A stretch of DNA of 64,000 nt from Panulirus ornatus (GCF_036320965.1 NC_092225.1:78557113-78621112), one strand, 5' to 3'; counted from the stretch's first letter, positions 33,801-44,673 are shown. Translations and numbers: made by a program. The notes: generated by a model from the sequence alone, not told the origin.

Positions 33801-33980
33801 ATACCCCTAGCTGTGTGCTCTTCTCTCATATTGTCATTGACATGATCCGTCTCTCTATATCTGGACAATACTTTTGTTTTTCTGAATTTAAATGTAATCA
33901 AATTCGTCATCTGAAGCATAGAAAGTAGGATTCTAATGTTCATCGTTGGTGGAAGATAAGATGCTAATGTTCAGCGATGT

Positions 33981-34060
33981 GTGGGCGTGGGTCTCATAGC
34001 GTGGGCGTGGCTCTCGTGGTGTGGGCGTGTTTGTCATGGCGTGGGCGTGGCTGTCATGAG
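33981..34060. repeat. 20-bp tandem repeat, 4 copies
   Basis: GTGGGCGTGG recurs at exactly 20-bp steps (33981, 34001, 34021, 34041) with diverged CTCTCATG-type linkers. Confidence 0.85.
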
Positions 34061-34184
34061 TGTCAGTGTCACCCTGGCACTAATTCTGCCACTTGTTCAA
34101 GCCTTTGCCAGTAATGTTTCTGTTCTTTGCAGCAAATCTTGGATACAAGGTTAATTCTCAATGTGTTTTTCCATGTGAGTTCAA

Positions 34185-34185
<1 letters not shown>

Positions 34186-34253
<68 letters not shown>
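34186..34253. repeat. (TA)n then (GA)n, tail of the left palindrome arm
   Basis: TA repeat to 34225 and GA repeat to about 34255. On minus these follow the SINE head at 34254-34327. Confidence 0.95.
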
Positions 34254-34257
<4 letters not shown>

Positions 34258-34327
34258 ATACAAACCTCCAATAGCCGGGATCGAACCCGGGACCCCTGTG
34301 CCACAGGCGGGAATGCTACCGCTAGGC
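34254..34327 (-). mobile_element. tRNA-like SINE head, left arm of palindrome
   Basis: On minus it begins GCCTAGCGGTAGCATTCCCG (A-box-like) and continues with GGTCCCGGGTTCGATCCCGG (B-box GGTTCGATCCC, about 34290-34278), then CTATTGGAGGTTTGTATGTTC. Layout and spacing resemble a tRNA-Gly or tRNA-His head, but the anticodon region (CCTGTGGCACAGG) does not settle it. It pairs with the right arm in 73 of 74 positions. Confidence 0.75.
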
Positions 34328-34332
34328 TATGG

Positions 34333-34437
34333 GCCTAGCGGTAGCATTCCCGCCTGTGGCACAGGGGTCCCGGGTTCGATCCCGGCTGTTGGAGGTTTGT
34401 ATGTTCTATGAAGATGCTCGTTCATATGCACTTTATT
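34333..34437 (+). mobile_element. tRNA-like SINE, right arm of palindrome plus body
   Basis: The mirror of the left arm across a 5-nt spacer (34328-34332). The arm runs to 34406; the SINE continues with TATGAAGATGCTCGTTCATA and TGCACTTTATTCG before a (TA)n tail. The left copy instead goes to (GA)n/(TA)n directly after GTTC, so the two copies diverge precisely at that base. Confidence 0.75.
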
Positions 34438-34438
34438 C

Positions 34439-34488
<50 letters not shown>
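34438..34488. repeat. (TA)n tail of the right-arm SINE
   Basis: Perfect TA repeat. Confidence 0.95.
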
Positions 34489-34494
<6 letters not shown>

Positions 34495-34730
34495 AACACC
34501 TGGTGTTCTAAATGAGGAAGATTTTTTCTAAAGACTAAACTTAAAAAGAAAAAAAAGATAATCTACTTCAAACAAAAGATATGAATGAAAAACACACACG
34601 CATAAAAAAAAGAAAAAAAAAAGATTGCTGCAACTGAACAAACAACGAGATTAAAACACGACAAAAATTATGCAAACGCGAGGGATTTTTCCCCCCCCCA
34701 CGTCCGCCGCTCACGAGAAAAACCCTCAAG
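34489..34730. other. A-rich stretch, no feature
   Basis: Several A-runs around 34535-34625, otherwise unassigned. Confidence 0.4.
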
Positions 34731-35837
34731 TTAATACAAAGGTTCTGATATTTTAGTGTGGTGGGTCCGAACCCCCAGCCCAGCCCAGCCAACCATTAAC
34801 GTACTAGGCCCGCGAGGTGCTGCTGTTGGGGGGTGGAGGGGGGGAGGGAGGGGGAGGCAGTTTGTAAAGCGGAGGGGACGGTATGTGGAGGGAGGGAGGG
34901 ACGGGCGGGATGGTGGTGGTGGGAGAGATGGGTTAACTTGCGGTATTGAGAGCGACGTGTTTGTTACACTTGCGAGATGTGTGGTAACACGAGGTTGAGG
35001 TGTGGCGTCCTCCTCTGTGGTAGTGGTGGTAGAGGGAGGGTTGGATGGTGGGGGGGGAGGGGAGGTTGTCTGTGGTGGAGGTTCTCTGTGATAATGGTGG
35101 GGGTTCTCTGTGATAATGGTGGGGGTTGTCTGTGATAATGGTGGGGGTTGTCTGTGATAATGGTGGGGGTTGTCTGTGATAATGGTGGGGGTTGTCTGTG
35201 ATAATGGTGGGGGTTGTCTGTGATTGTGGTGGAGGTTCTCTGTGATAATGGTTGGGGTTGTCTGTGGTTGTGGTGGGGGTTCTCTGTGATAATGGTGGGG
35301 ATTGTCTGTGATAATGGTGGGGGTTGTCTGTGATAATGGTTGGGGTTGTCTGTGGTTGTGGTGGGGGTTCTCTGTGATAATGGTGGGATTGTCTGTGATA
35401 ATGGTGGGGGTTGTCTGTGATAATGGTGGGGGTTGTCTGTGATAATGGTGGGGGTTCTCTGTGATAATGGTGGGGGTTGTCTGTGATAATGGTGGGGGTT
35501 GTCTGTGATAATGGTGGGGGTTCTCTGTGATAATGGTGGGGGTTGTCTGTGATAATGGTGGGGGTTGTCTGTGATTGTGATGGAGGTTCTCTGCGGTAAT
35601 GGTGGGGGTTGTCTGTGATAATGGTGGGGGTTGTCTGTGATAATGGTGGGGGTTGTCTGTGATAATGGTGGGGGTTGTCTGTGATTGTGTTGGGGGGGGG
35701 GGTGAGTCCTCCATGATAGTGATGGTAGTGGTGTTGGGGGAGGGTTGGTAAGGTTGGGGAGGTGGGAGGGGGGGTTGGGTTGTACCAGCGTAACTGCTGG
35801 TAATGAGCAAACAAGTAATAAGGGGGTTAAGACCCAT
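34731..35837 (-). CDS. Doubtful 368-codon frame: signal-peptide-like start fused to a minisatellite
   Basis: The minus ATG at 35837 has a good context (GGAAAAATGG) and starts MGLNPLITCLLITSSYAG, which could be a signal peptide. Residues of about 50-260 are repeats of NPHHYHRQPPPLSQ and TTPTIITD encoded by the 22-bp array; the C-terminal ~110 residues are Pro/Ser/Thr-rich. A TTTATAC element lies about 70 bp upstream. Against it: because 22 is not a multiple of three, all three minus frames of the array are open, so an open frame is expected by chance. There is no known family, splice evidence or conserved domain. If real it would be a secreted mucin-like protein. Confidence 0.15.
   Translation of the reverse strand: MGLNPLITCLLITSSYAGTTQPPLPPPQPYQPSPNTTTITIMEDSPPPPTQSQTTPTIITDNPHHYHRQPPPLSQTTPTITAENLHHNHRQPPPLSQTTPTIITENPHHYHRQPPPLSQTTPTIITENPHHYHRQPPPLSQTTPTIITDNPTIITENPHHNHRQPQPLSQTTPTIITDNPHHYHREPPPQPQTTPTIITENLHHNHRQPPPLSQTTPTIITDNPHHYHRQPPPLSQTTPTIITENPHHYHREPPPQTTSPPPPPSNPPSTTTTTEEDATPQPRVTTHLASVTNTSLSIPQVNPSLPPPPSRPSLPPSTYRPLRFTNCLPLPPPLHPPTAAPRGPSTLMVGWAGLGVRTHHTKISEPLY
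35055..35692. repeat. 22-bp minisatellite, ~29 copies
   Basis: Units of ATAATGGTGGGGGTTGTCTG plus TG, with ATTGTGGTGG and TTCTC variants interspersed. Three units make a 66-bp, 22-residue cycle, which explains the open frames. Confidence 0.95.
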
Positions 35838-36201
35838 TTTTCCTCCGGGATGCCAATTTGTGTATTTGGTCGATCAACAGAAAACCTGGCGGTTTTTCGG
35901 GTCTGTATAAAGGACGTGGATATATATTTTTTTTACGCATATTTTTTTTTTCCTTCATTCTCTTTTATTCTCAGTGATAAAGAAATGAAAGAAAAAAATA
36001 ATAATGAGGGACCAGCTACCGAATTTATATAAAAAAAAAAAAAAGGCCGTGAGTGCATTATCAGCACAGAGAGTTTTATTTTAAACCTTCTCTCAATCTT
36101 TTCTCTTGTCAATAATACTCTACATATTACCGTAGGTGCTGGAGGTACCGGGAGGAGACCTCTCCTACCAACCATAAGTTTTAGATCATCAGTAAGTTGG
36201 G

Positions 36202-36320
36202 CGTGATCGTGTGTCATACCTTCCGTCCGTCCGTCTGTCCGTCGTGATCGTGTGTCATACCTTCCGTCCGTCCGTCTGTCCGTCGTGATCGTGTGTCAAT
36301 ACCCGTCCGTTCGTCTAGCT
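36202..36320. repeat. 41-bp tandem repeat, ~2.7 copies
   Basis: CGTGATCGTGTGTCATACCT followed by TCCGTCCGTCCGTCTGTCCGT occurs at 36202, 36243 and partially at 36284; the unit contains an internal (CCGT)n. Confidence 0.9.
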
Positions 36321-36383
36321 GGCCCACGCCTCCTGTCTGGCGTGATTGCGTGTTATGACCTGCCCTCCGAACCTCTTTGTCTG

Positions 36384-36413
36384 GTGTGTGTGTGTGTGTC
36401 GTCTCCTGCCACA

Positions 36414-36484
<71 letters not shown>
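36384..36484. repeat. (GT)n and (TC)n microsatellites
   Basis: Short GT repeat at 36384-36399, then a perfect TC repeat at 36417-36484. Confidence 0.97.
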
Positions 36485-36487
<3 letters not shown>

Positions 36488-37509
36488 TGCGAAGTCTCCT
36501 TCGATTTTTAAATAGGAAGACGTCATCTTTATGGAGTCTTGGACTGGCTAGGTTGGGGGGAGGATTCTCCAGCACACATGTTCGTTGTTCTGGTTGATGG
36601 CATCTGTGTTCGAGCAGAATAAGCGATGATTGGTAGTCGCTGATGACGTCCTCGTCAGTCGTTTAGTGTTACTGGTCGCCTCGGCGGTGATGTCAGAATC
36701 ACTCGAGGAAGAGATTGGTCGTCATTGTGATGACGTCGAGATCACCGGGAAGCGATTGGTCGCCTCAGTGATGACGTTCTAGACGGGAAGCCAGAGACAT
36801 GATGATGAAAGATTTGACCCAGGGAAACAGTAGTGGGATCCACCAGCCATGGGGATAGGATAGGAAGGGAGTGTAAGAAATCGTCGTGATGGTGTATATT
36901 CTTACTCATCATTCACTCTCACACCTATTTTTTTAAAGGCCTTTTTTAAAGAATATTGGCTAAGGGTTCTTTTAGAGGTTTAATGAGACACGGAAGCCAT
37001 TTAGCTTTGAGGCTGTGAGACCCATGTCAATTATACATTGAGAAACGTCATGTTAACTGACCAACCCCTGGGGCGCGTAGTGTGAGGGGGCGCCCCCCGG
37101 GTTACGGTGGGCCAGACCCTTATTAAGGCCCAGGATCATCACCCCCGCCCGTCATCACAGTGAAGGCTTCCTACCGTCATCTTCACGGGGATTGGGACTT
37201 TGAAGGGCGCGGTTCCTCTCTCCACACATCTGATATATCAACAGGTGCATCCTATTGTGAGACGAGACCAGGTTAAAACAGCTCCTCTGTTCTGCCTTCG
37301 AGACCCGAGGTATATCCCATGACGCGACCATTACCTGCCTGCGGTATGGCTAGTGACAAGAGACATGGCTCTCCTCCCTTTGAGGGGGGAAGGCAAATTA
37401 GATGCCGAGAGGGAGAGGCGTCCGCGGCCCGCGTCACACCTTCACAGGCCGTCACCGTGATGGGCAGCTGTGGTGACATTCAGGAAACGGATGCTAATAA
37501 TGAACCGTG

Positions 37510-37510
<1 letters not shown>
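36485..37510. other. No gene; CRE-like repeats near 36640-36780
   Basis: TGATGACGTC or TGATGACGTT occurs three times (about 36642, 36729, 36768) alongside ATTGGTCG, in what looks like a decayed ~60-bp tandem. Function is unproven. The rest is GC-mixed with nothing assignable. Confidence 0.35.

Positions 37511-37560
<50 letters not shown>
37511..37560. repeat. (CA)n microsatellite
   Basis: Perfect CA repeat of about 25 copies. Confidence 0.97.
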
Positions 37561-37561
<1 letters not shown>

Positions 37562-37650
37562 ACGTTCCTCTGTCTGCCACACTCACCTCGCTCCCACCTC
37601 TCGAACACCCTCTCACGTCCTCACCACAAACGGGGATGTTCCTGAAGCGC

Positions 37651-38111
37651 TTAAGGAGCACGACGGTACGATCCTTGAGCACGATGGTACGATCCTTGAG
37701 CACGACGGTACGATCCTTGAACACGAAGGTACGATCGTTGAGCACGACGGTACGATCCTTAAACACGACGGTACGATCCTTGAGCACGACGGTACGATCC
37801 TTGAGCACGACGGTACGATCCTTGAACACGAAGGTACGATCGTTGAGCACGACGGTACGATCCTTAAACACGACGGTACGATCCTTGAGCACGACGGTAC
37901 GATCCTTGAGCACGACGGTACGATCCTTAAACACGACGGTACGATCCTTGAGCACGACGGTACGATCCTTGAAGACGACGGTACGATCCTTGAACACGAC
38001 GTTACGACCCCTGAACACGACAGTGCGACTTTCAAACACGACGGTACGACCCTTGGGTACGACAGCTTGCTCATGGGTCGTCCTCTGTGCCTGAGGACCA
38101 ACGATGATTAA
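37651..38111. mobile_element. 21-bp-repeat element, locus 5, with 105-bp higher-order repeat
   Basis: Opens TTAAGGAGCACGACGG (TTAA 37651-37654). About 18 forward units of CGATCCTTGAGCACGACGG follow. A five-unit block with distinctive GAACACGAAGG and GATCGTTGAG variants (37717-37821) is repeated exactly at 37822-37926. At 38068-38087 a single inverted unit (CTTGCTCATGGGTCGTCC) appears, and TTAA recurs at 38108-38111. Long open frames on both strands are artefacts of the 21-bp period. Confidence 0.75.
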
Positions 38112-38267
38112 ACACAGACGGCCCTGATGATCATGGATAACAAGAACATGATGATTACAGTCACCAAAAAAATATGATCATAAACCTGCGATAGTGACTG
38201 GATAAAAAGCTCTTTTACATACATACTTCACCCCCCGTCTCGTCCCTCCTCCATCCCTCACTCCCAC

Positions 38268-38555
38268 AAACTGGCAGACTGGTGTGTCAGTGTGTAAACT
38301 GGCAGACTGGTGTGTCAGTGTGTAGACTGGCAGACTGGTGTGTCAGTGTGTAGACTGGCAGACTGGTGTGTCAGTGTGTAAACTGGCAGACTGGTGTGTC
38401 GGTGTGTAAACTGGCAGACTGGTGTGTCAGTGTGTAAACTGGCAGACTGGTGTGTCAGTGTGTAGACTGGCAGACTGGTGTGTCAGTGTGTAAACTGGCA
38501 GACTGGTGTGTCGGTGTGTAAACTGGCAGACTGGTGTGTCAGTGTGTAAACTGGT
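38268..38555. repeat. 28-bp minisatellite, 10 copies
   Basis: Units of ACTGGCAGACTGGTGTGTCA plus GTGTGTAA, with AA/GA and CAG/CGG point variants. Confidence 0.95.
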
Positions 38556-38559
38556 GTGT

Positions 38560-39139
38560 GAGAACGCTTCAGCGGTGGCGTCGATGTGTCCAGGTATGGG
38601 TGGAGTGTACACGAGAACCAGCGAGTCCGTGTGAACTTGTGGATCCTGGTGTGTGTGCGCGTCCTGACGCTTGCCTCCTCCTCCACCGCGTAAATAACAG
38701 CAAGGCCGGGGTCCGGGCCCTGTGTACTGTGGTAAACATCCGCTCCCTCCCTCCAGCTGGCGCGAGATTGCCCCTAATCTCTCATCCTCTTGCGCTTTTG
38801 TCATCGGTGCGCAAGCGTGTTTGTGCCTTTGTGCGTTGGGATGTTATTACCATTTTTTTTTTTTGGCTTTTACATGTTGGAGGCTGCAGTTGCGGGGCAA
38901 AAGTCCACACTCACGGCTGGGCCATATTTGAAATATAATGAGGCTAATGAAAAGGACAAAGAAGGAACGAGGAGGAGTAGTTACGAGTTTTTGGCGGACA
39001 TGAAGAACCTGTCTTTCAAAATGTGCCAGATCATGATGGTGGTCGGGAGAGACACGAAACGGCCCACCAGTTGTTCTTTTTCTGTCAGCCGAGATGGCAC
39101 AAGCCAAACCATGCCCTAATTCAGGCAGTCTCATTAACC
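38560..39139. other. No feature recognised
   Basis: Mixed sequence with one T-run near 38860 and no domain in any frame. Confidence 0.4.
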
Positions 39140-39413
39140 ATATATATATATATATATATATTATCCCTGGGGATAGTGGAGAAAGAATACTTCCCACGTA
39201 ATCCCTGCGTGTCGTAAAAGGCGACTAAAAGGGGAGGGAGTGGGGGGACTGGAAATCCTCCCCTCCAATTTTTACTTTTCTAAAAGAGGAAACAGGGAAG
39301 GGGCAAAGTGAGGATTTTCTCTTTAAGGCTCAGTCCTCTGTTCTTAGCGCTACCTCGCTAACGCGGGAAATGGCAAATATGTATGAAAAAAAAGAAAAAA
39401 TATATATATGTAT
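39140..39413 (+). mobile_element. R1-type retroposon, copy c
   Basis: After a short (TA)n (39140-39161) the element starts ATTATCCCTGGGGATAGTGG, contains CCCTGCGTGTCGTAAAAGGC and CAGTCCTCTGTTCTTAGCGC, and ends with the shared motif GCGCTACCTCGCTAACGCGG (39347-39366), GAAATGGCAAATATGTATGA and an A-rich TA tail. The TA tract at the 5' edge may be an earlier tail into which it inserted. Confidence 0.85.
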
Positions 39414-39781
39414 ATATTATGAACCACCTCTTTATGGGGGATGTTGTATACCTCAAGGTGGCCCAGAAGTCTCATCCAATGGTCTTAATTCTTGGCATGG
39501 CTTCTCCTGCGTCTCGTCTTGTGGCTGGCGTACACTCGAGTGTGAACGCTCTCTCAGAGTTAGCGGTTGACAACACCACATCCCTCGTTGCCTTACGCTC
39601 TCTCCATCTGTTCCTTATGGTTTGCTCCTTATGGCTGTATAGAACAGTTTGTTGTTGTTTTGTTTTTTTCCTTTTGCCTCGTCCAGTGTTCGTCTTGTCT
39701 TTGATTTTGTCCTTACTCTCACTGTCTTTTTTTTTCTCTTGACTCGGTTTAACCTTTTCAACTCTGCCTGGCTGCTGTTCC

Positions 39782-39785
<4 letters not shown>
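39414..39785. other. No feature recognised
   Basis: T-rich latter half; the plus frame 39383-39742 is not recognisable. Confidence 0.35.

Positions 39786-39851
<66 letters not shown>
39786..39851. repeat. (TA)n microsatellite
   Basis: Perfect TA repeat of about 33 copies. A (TCC)n tract lies at 39919-39945. Confidence 0.97.
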
Positions 39852-39853
<2 letters not shown>

Positions 39854-39914
39854 TCACAGAACGTCTGTACTAACTCTCTCCTTTTGACATCATTTGTTGA
39901 GTCCCGTCTCGTGT

Positions 39915-39946
<32 letters not shown>

Positions 39947-40032
39947 TATCACTTCCACCCTTCTCCTGCCTGCCTCCCTCCCTCGTACGTCACACACCAC
40001 CGTGTAACATTCCATCACACTCATCGAAAGAT

Positions 40033-40034
<2 letters not shown>

Positions 40035-40130
<96 letters not shown>
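40035..40130. repeat. (TA)n plus T-run, probable minus-strand retroposon tail
   Basis: TA repeat followed by about 26 T. On minus this is poly-A then (TA)n, the same arrangement as the RTE tails, but the adjoining body (from 40131) was not recognised. Confidence 0.9.
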
Positions 40131-40131
<1 letters not shown>

Positions 40132-40639
40132 CTGCCTCGTATTCCTAAGCATTTTTTTCTGCAGTATAAACTCTACTTCACGCTTGTGTTCTTTCCTTTC
40201 TGTGTTCCTTTTTTTCTCGCTACCCACGTAGCTAAGGTCAGTAGTGTGAGGGGTCTCCCGATTTCTGAGTGGGACAGACACTGGAAGGTTTTACCTGAAC
40301 CAGTTCTCACATGAGTTGTTTTCATAACACTTTCTTCGTTTGATATCTGGACACTCGTGTCTGTAGCCACTTTGCTGTAGTCTGAATCCCACGTTATTGG
40401 AACTTTTATCGAGTCACGTTTGTCCAGCTGCCTCCCGCACCATCCTTTTCGTGCCTTCCTAACCAAGTATTTGATCTGGTTCATCATACGTGTTCGGGGA
40501 TCTGTATTTAGCAGTGTTCCTCCTGTTGCTTGCTGTCTCAAGCGACCGTCATCCACCACTGCTGACTGAGACGTTTGCTTATCCCGGAGCAGCAGAGACG
40601 CACGCCCTCATCCTCTCTCCTCTTTTCGTACGTTGGTAT
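40131..40639. other. Possible unidentified retroposon body
   Basis: Abuts a poly-T/(TA)n tail but shows no motif matching the other elements here. Confidence 0.3.
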
Positions 40640-40865
40640 TGTGTCATTAGTTGATAGTGTGTGTCATTCGTTGGTAGTGCGTGTCGTTCGTTGGTGGTGT
40701 GTGTCATTCGTTGGTGGCGCGTATCATTCGTTGGTGCTGTGTGTCATTCCTTGGTGGTGTGTGTCATTCGTTGGTGTTGTGTGTCATTCGTCAATAGTGC
40801 GTGTCATTCGTTGATAGTGCGTGTCATTCGTTGGTATTGCGTGTCATTCGTTGGTAGCGTCATCG
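40640..40865. repeat. 20-bp minisatellite, ~11 copies
   Basis: GTGTCATTCGTTGGTGGTGT units at 20-bp steps with frequent point changes. Confidence 0.9.
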
Positions 40866-41028
40866 TTAGTGTTTTGTGTCATTTGTAAGTACCTAATATC
40901 AGTGGACCTTCCATCCCTGATAAGCTTTATATCTTAAGAATTCCTAAAACTTGTGGCTTAATGTGTGGTGTGGGAGTCGCGTCCTCCAGTTCCTGACCGG
41001 TTACTGGTATCCGCCTGTACTTGTACCT

Positions 41029-41150
41029 GTATATACCAGTTGCTGTCTCTTGGTATATACCAGTTGGTGTCTCTTGGTATATACCAGTTGCTGTCTCTTG
41101 GTATATACCAGTTGTCGTCTCTTGGTATATACCAGTTGGTGTCTCTTCTT
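41029..41150. repeat. 24-bp minisatellite, 5 copies
   Basis: ATATACCAGTTGCTGTCTCT plus TGGT at 24-bp steps; TATACCA and TGGTATA form an inverted repeat across unit borders. Confidence 0.9.
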
Positions 41151-41239
41151 CCTCTCCCGCGAGTCCATCTTCCCCTTTCCTTCCTGTTCTTGACTGTTAT
41201 ATGCTTTTGGGTTACTCTGTGTTTTCTCATTTGTAATTT

Positions 41240-41891
41240 TGAATGTTTTTGTTGTTGTTGTTGGTGTTCTTGTTGTTGTTTATTTGTTCTAGCACTAACA
41301 TTTTTCCCCCATCAACACCATATTAGATTATCCGTGATGTATCACATTGCTTCACCGACGTTCTGTGGTGGCCAGGTTGTCGTGGTGTTCTGTATACAAA
41401 GCATTGGCTCCAGCTGGGATGGTTGTGGCTCTCTTAGCTACGTTAAGGACCCGGCTGTTCTGACTGACATCAGTATCAAAGAAAAGAATGCAATGGATAC
41501 AATAGAATTACTTGAATTCTCTTCTACCTGCTGCGATTACATTACATACTATATTTAGGCTGTGGGATTACATTTCTGAGGTGGGTTTATGACCTCATGT
41601 TTTTATCTTACACGTAAAACACAGCACCACTCCAAGAAACACAGACTTACTTCACCACCAACGTAACCTGACATCTTATTTTTCTTGAGTGACCCCTACA
41701 GGTGGAATAGAAAACGAGTCCCTTGATGTCAAGGGTGAGGTTAGCATCACAGCGACACGATGGTATAAAAGATTGATTTAAGTGTTTCTTCTCTGTCTGT
41801 ATCATACTTTAGTGTTGAACGTGTCTTCTACAACCAGCCTCTGAGACCTGGTTATATGTTATTATCTCTGTTGTATCTGGGATGATAAAAA
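41240..41891. other. No feature recognised
   Basis: Short (GTT)n near 41250-41280; otherwise unassigned. Confidence 0.4.
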
Positions 41892-42127
<236 letters not shown>

Positions 42128-42212
42128 TAGAATACAGTTTGCTTCAGTACACAGAGAAGAGTCATAGCGGCGATGGCAGGGTGAAAGAGTATATAGGCAA
42201 GGGCTTTGAGGG

Positions 42213-42358
42213 TAGTCTGGGCTCAGCACGGGCTGTGAGGTAGTCTGAGCTCAGCACGGGCTGTGACGGTAGTCTGGGCTCAGCACGGGCTGTGAGGGTA
42301 GTCTGGGCTCAGCACGGGCTGTGAGGGTAGTCTGGGCTCAGCACGGGCTGTGAGGGTA
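42213..42358. repeat. 29-bp minisatellite, 5 copies
   Basis: GTCTGGGCTCAGCACGGGCT plus GTGAGGGTA at 29-bp steps. Confidence 0.95.
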
Positions 42359-42433
42359 GAAGACCCCAAAAAACATTAACCTGGTTAGTGACACACGGGC
42401 CCAGGACCCCAGAGGACCCTCGTCACGTTGAAA

Positions 42434-42533
<100 letters not shown>

Positions 42534-42573
42534 CAGCCTGCTTACATCTACTGTTCTTCTTCCGTTATTGTGA

Positions 42574-42727
42574 ATGAAGAAAACGTATATAATGATAGTA
42601 ATAATGCTAATAATAATGATAATTATATTAATAATAATAGTAATGTATACTACTACTGTTAATAATAATGATAATAATAATGATAATAATGATGATAATG
42701 ATAATAATAATGATAATAATAATAATG

Positions 42728-42776
<49 letters not shown>

Positions 42777-42836
42777 TGATAATAATGATATTGATAGTAA
42801 TAGTAATGTATTCTACTACTATTAATAATAATAATA

Positions 42837-42873
<37 letters not shown>

Positions 42874-42920
42874 TGATAATAATAATAATAATAATAATGA
42901 TGATGGTAATAATTATAATA

Positions 42921-42966
<46 letters not shown>

Positions 42967-43030
42967 TAATAATGATGATAATAATGTTTACTTCTGCTGT
43001 TAATGATGATAATAATAATGATAATAATCT
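42574..43030. repeat. Compound (AAT)n with a recurring ~170-bp marker
   Basis: AATAATGATAAT-type repeats. AATGTATACTACTACTGTTAAT (near 42643), AATGTATTCTACTACTATTAAT (near 42806) and AATGTTTACTTCTGCTGTTAAT (near 42984) mark a longer period of roughly 160-180 bp. Confidence 0.85.
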
Positions 43031-43212
43031 CAGTGTGAGGTTGAAGAAGCAGCGGGAGAAAACGTGTTGGTGCTGGTGTGTCCAAATGTCACCTTGGTAC
43101 CGGAAGTGGCCATTTACCAAAGGTCATGTGTTCGCCTGCGATGATGATGATGCTGGGGGGGGGGATGTGTCGCACATATGTAGTCACATGTGTTCGTTTG
43201 GCGTGTTACAAC

Positions 43213-43213
43213 G

Positions 43214-43275
<62 letters not shown>
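43213..43275. repeat. (CA)n microsatellite
   Basis: Perfect CA repeat of about 31 copies. Confidence 0.97.
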
Positions 43276-43277
<2 letters not shown>

Positions 43278-43825
43278 GATGAGGATAGGTCACATCTTAC
43301 TCAGGCGTCAACATGACTATCATGTAGCTGGGCTCTAACCTGACTGAATCTATGTGTGCGAGAGACTTGGGACTCGACATTGTCCCACCAGAGTCCCACA
43401 GTAACTAGAGAACATAACGTGATATTAAGCTCTGTAACTTGTTAAATAGAAAAAGCTGCGAAGAAGTACACGTATATATATATGGTATAAGCTTTGTTGG
43501 CTGACTGGCATGAACTGAATTACGAAATACCACATGAGGGTCAGCATACAGACGGATGGAAAGGTTGTGTGATAGTCGAGAGGGTATGGTGAGTGATGGG
43601 ACCCCACGAGTGTAGTGGTATCACTCCTCCTCCTCCTCCTCTTCCTCCTCCTGTAGAGATAGATGGTGAACACACAGCTTGCTGAGGTGTAAGTCCTGCA
43701 CGTGAATGGTGGTGCTGGGGGTCTGTTTACAGCGTGACTGGCATTCAGACACTCGGTTGGCCTGAACTACACAACGAATTTTGTAAGATGTTGTGAACAC
43801 CTCTGTCTGAACTCGGGGCTTAAGT
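43276..43825. other. No gene recognised
   Basis: Short (CCT)n at 43624-43655 only. Confidence 0.4.
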
Positions 43826-44130
43826 CGTCAGTGTGAAGGGGTTATGTTGCCACTGTGAAGGGGTTATGTCGTCAGTGTGAAGGGGTTAAGTCGTCAGTGT
43901 GAAGGAGTTAAGTCATCAGTGTGAAGGGGTTAAGTCGTCACCGTGAAGGGGTTAAGTCGTCACCGTGAAGGGGTTAAGTCGTCACCGTGAAGGGGTTAAG
44001 TCGTCACCGTGAAGGGGTTAAGTCATCAGTGTGAAGGGGTTAAGTCATCAGTGTGAAGGGGTTAAGTCGTCACCGTGAAGGGGTTAAGTCGTCACCGTGA
44101 AGGGGTTAAGTCGTATCAGTGAAAGGGTTC
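43826..44130. repeat. 22-bp minisatellite, ~13 copies
   Basis: GTGAAGGGGTTAAGTCGTCA plus CC or GT at 22-bp steps; two subtypes (CACC and CAGT) come in runs, suggesting slippage of blocks. Confidence 0.95.
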
Positions 44131-44324
44131 AGTCGTCGTCGTACTGAAGGGTTTAGATCTCTGTGTCACGGGTTCGTGCCGTACTGCAGGAGGGTCGTAC
44201 AACTGAGGGAAGGCAGGACGGAGTGTACCGTGTTCCACCATCACAGGAATCACTCCATACTACTACTACCACCGTGCCATTAGACGCACCAATGAACCAC
44301 TCGAGTATAGGGATGGAATTAGCG

Positions 44325-44326
<2 letters not shown>

Positions 44327-44398
<72 letters not shown>
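44327..44398. repeat. (TA)n microsatellite
   Basis: Perfect TA repeat of about 36 copies. Confidence 0.97.
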
Positions 44399-44402
<4 letters not shown>

Positions 44403-44498
44403 CGTATGTGATCACCAAGGACACGGATATTGTTGAAAAGAAAAAGAGGATCACAGAAACTGGGCTAATATGACAAAGCTGATTCGCAAGAACCACAC

Positions 44499-44600
44499 AG
44501 TTGAGTCTCAAGACCCACAGCTGAGTCTAAAGAACTACAACTGAGTCTCAAGAGCCACAGCTGGAGTCTCAGGAGCCCGTAGCTGAGACGCAGAACTCGC
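44499..44600. repeat. ~23-bp tandem repeat, ~4 diverged copies
   Basis: CACAGCTGAGTCTCAAGAGC-like units with indels. Confidence 0.7.
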
Positions 44601-44673
44601 AGCAGCAGATCCTCAGGACCCGTAGCTCACATCCCACAGCACCATAGTTGGTTCTCATCGCCATGCATTGTAT

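Noticed and set aside
37470..38111. Frames of up to 213 codons with EHDGTIL heptads
   Set aside because: The 21-bp unit is seven codons, so frames on both strands stay open. Same for the frames at 16.1, 16.5, 46.6 and 56.9 kb.
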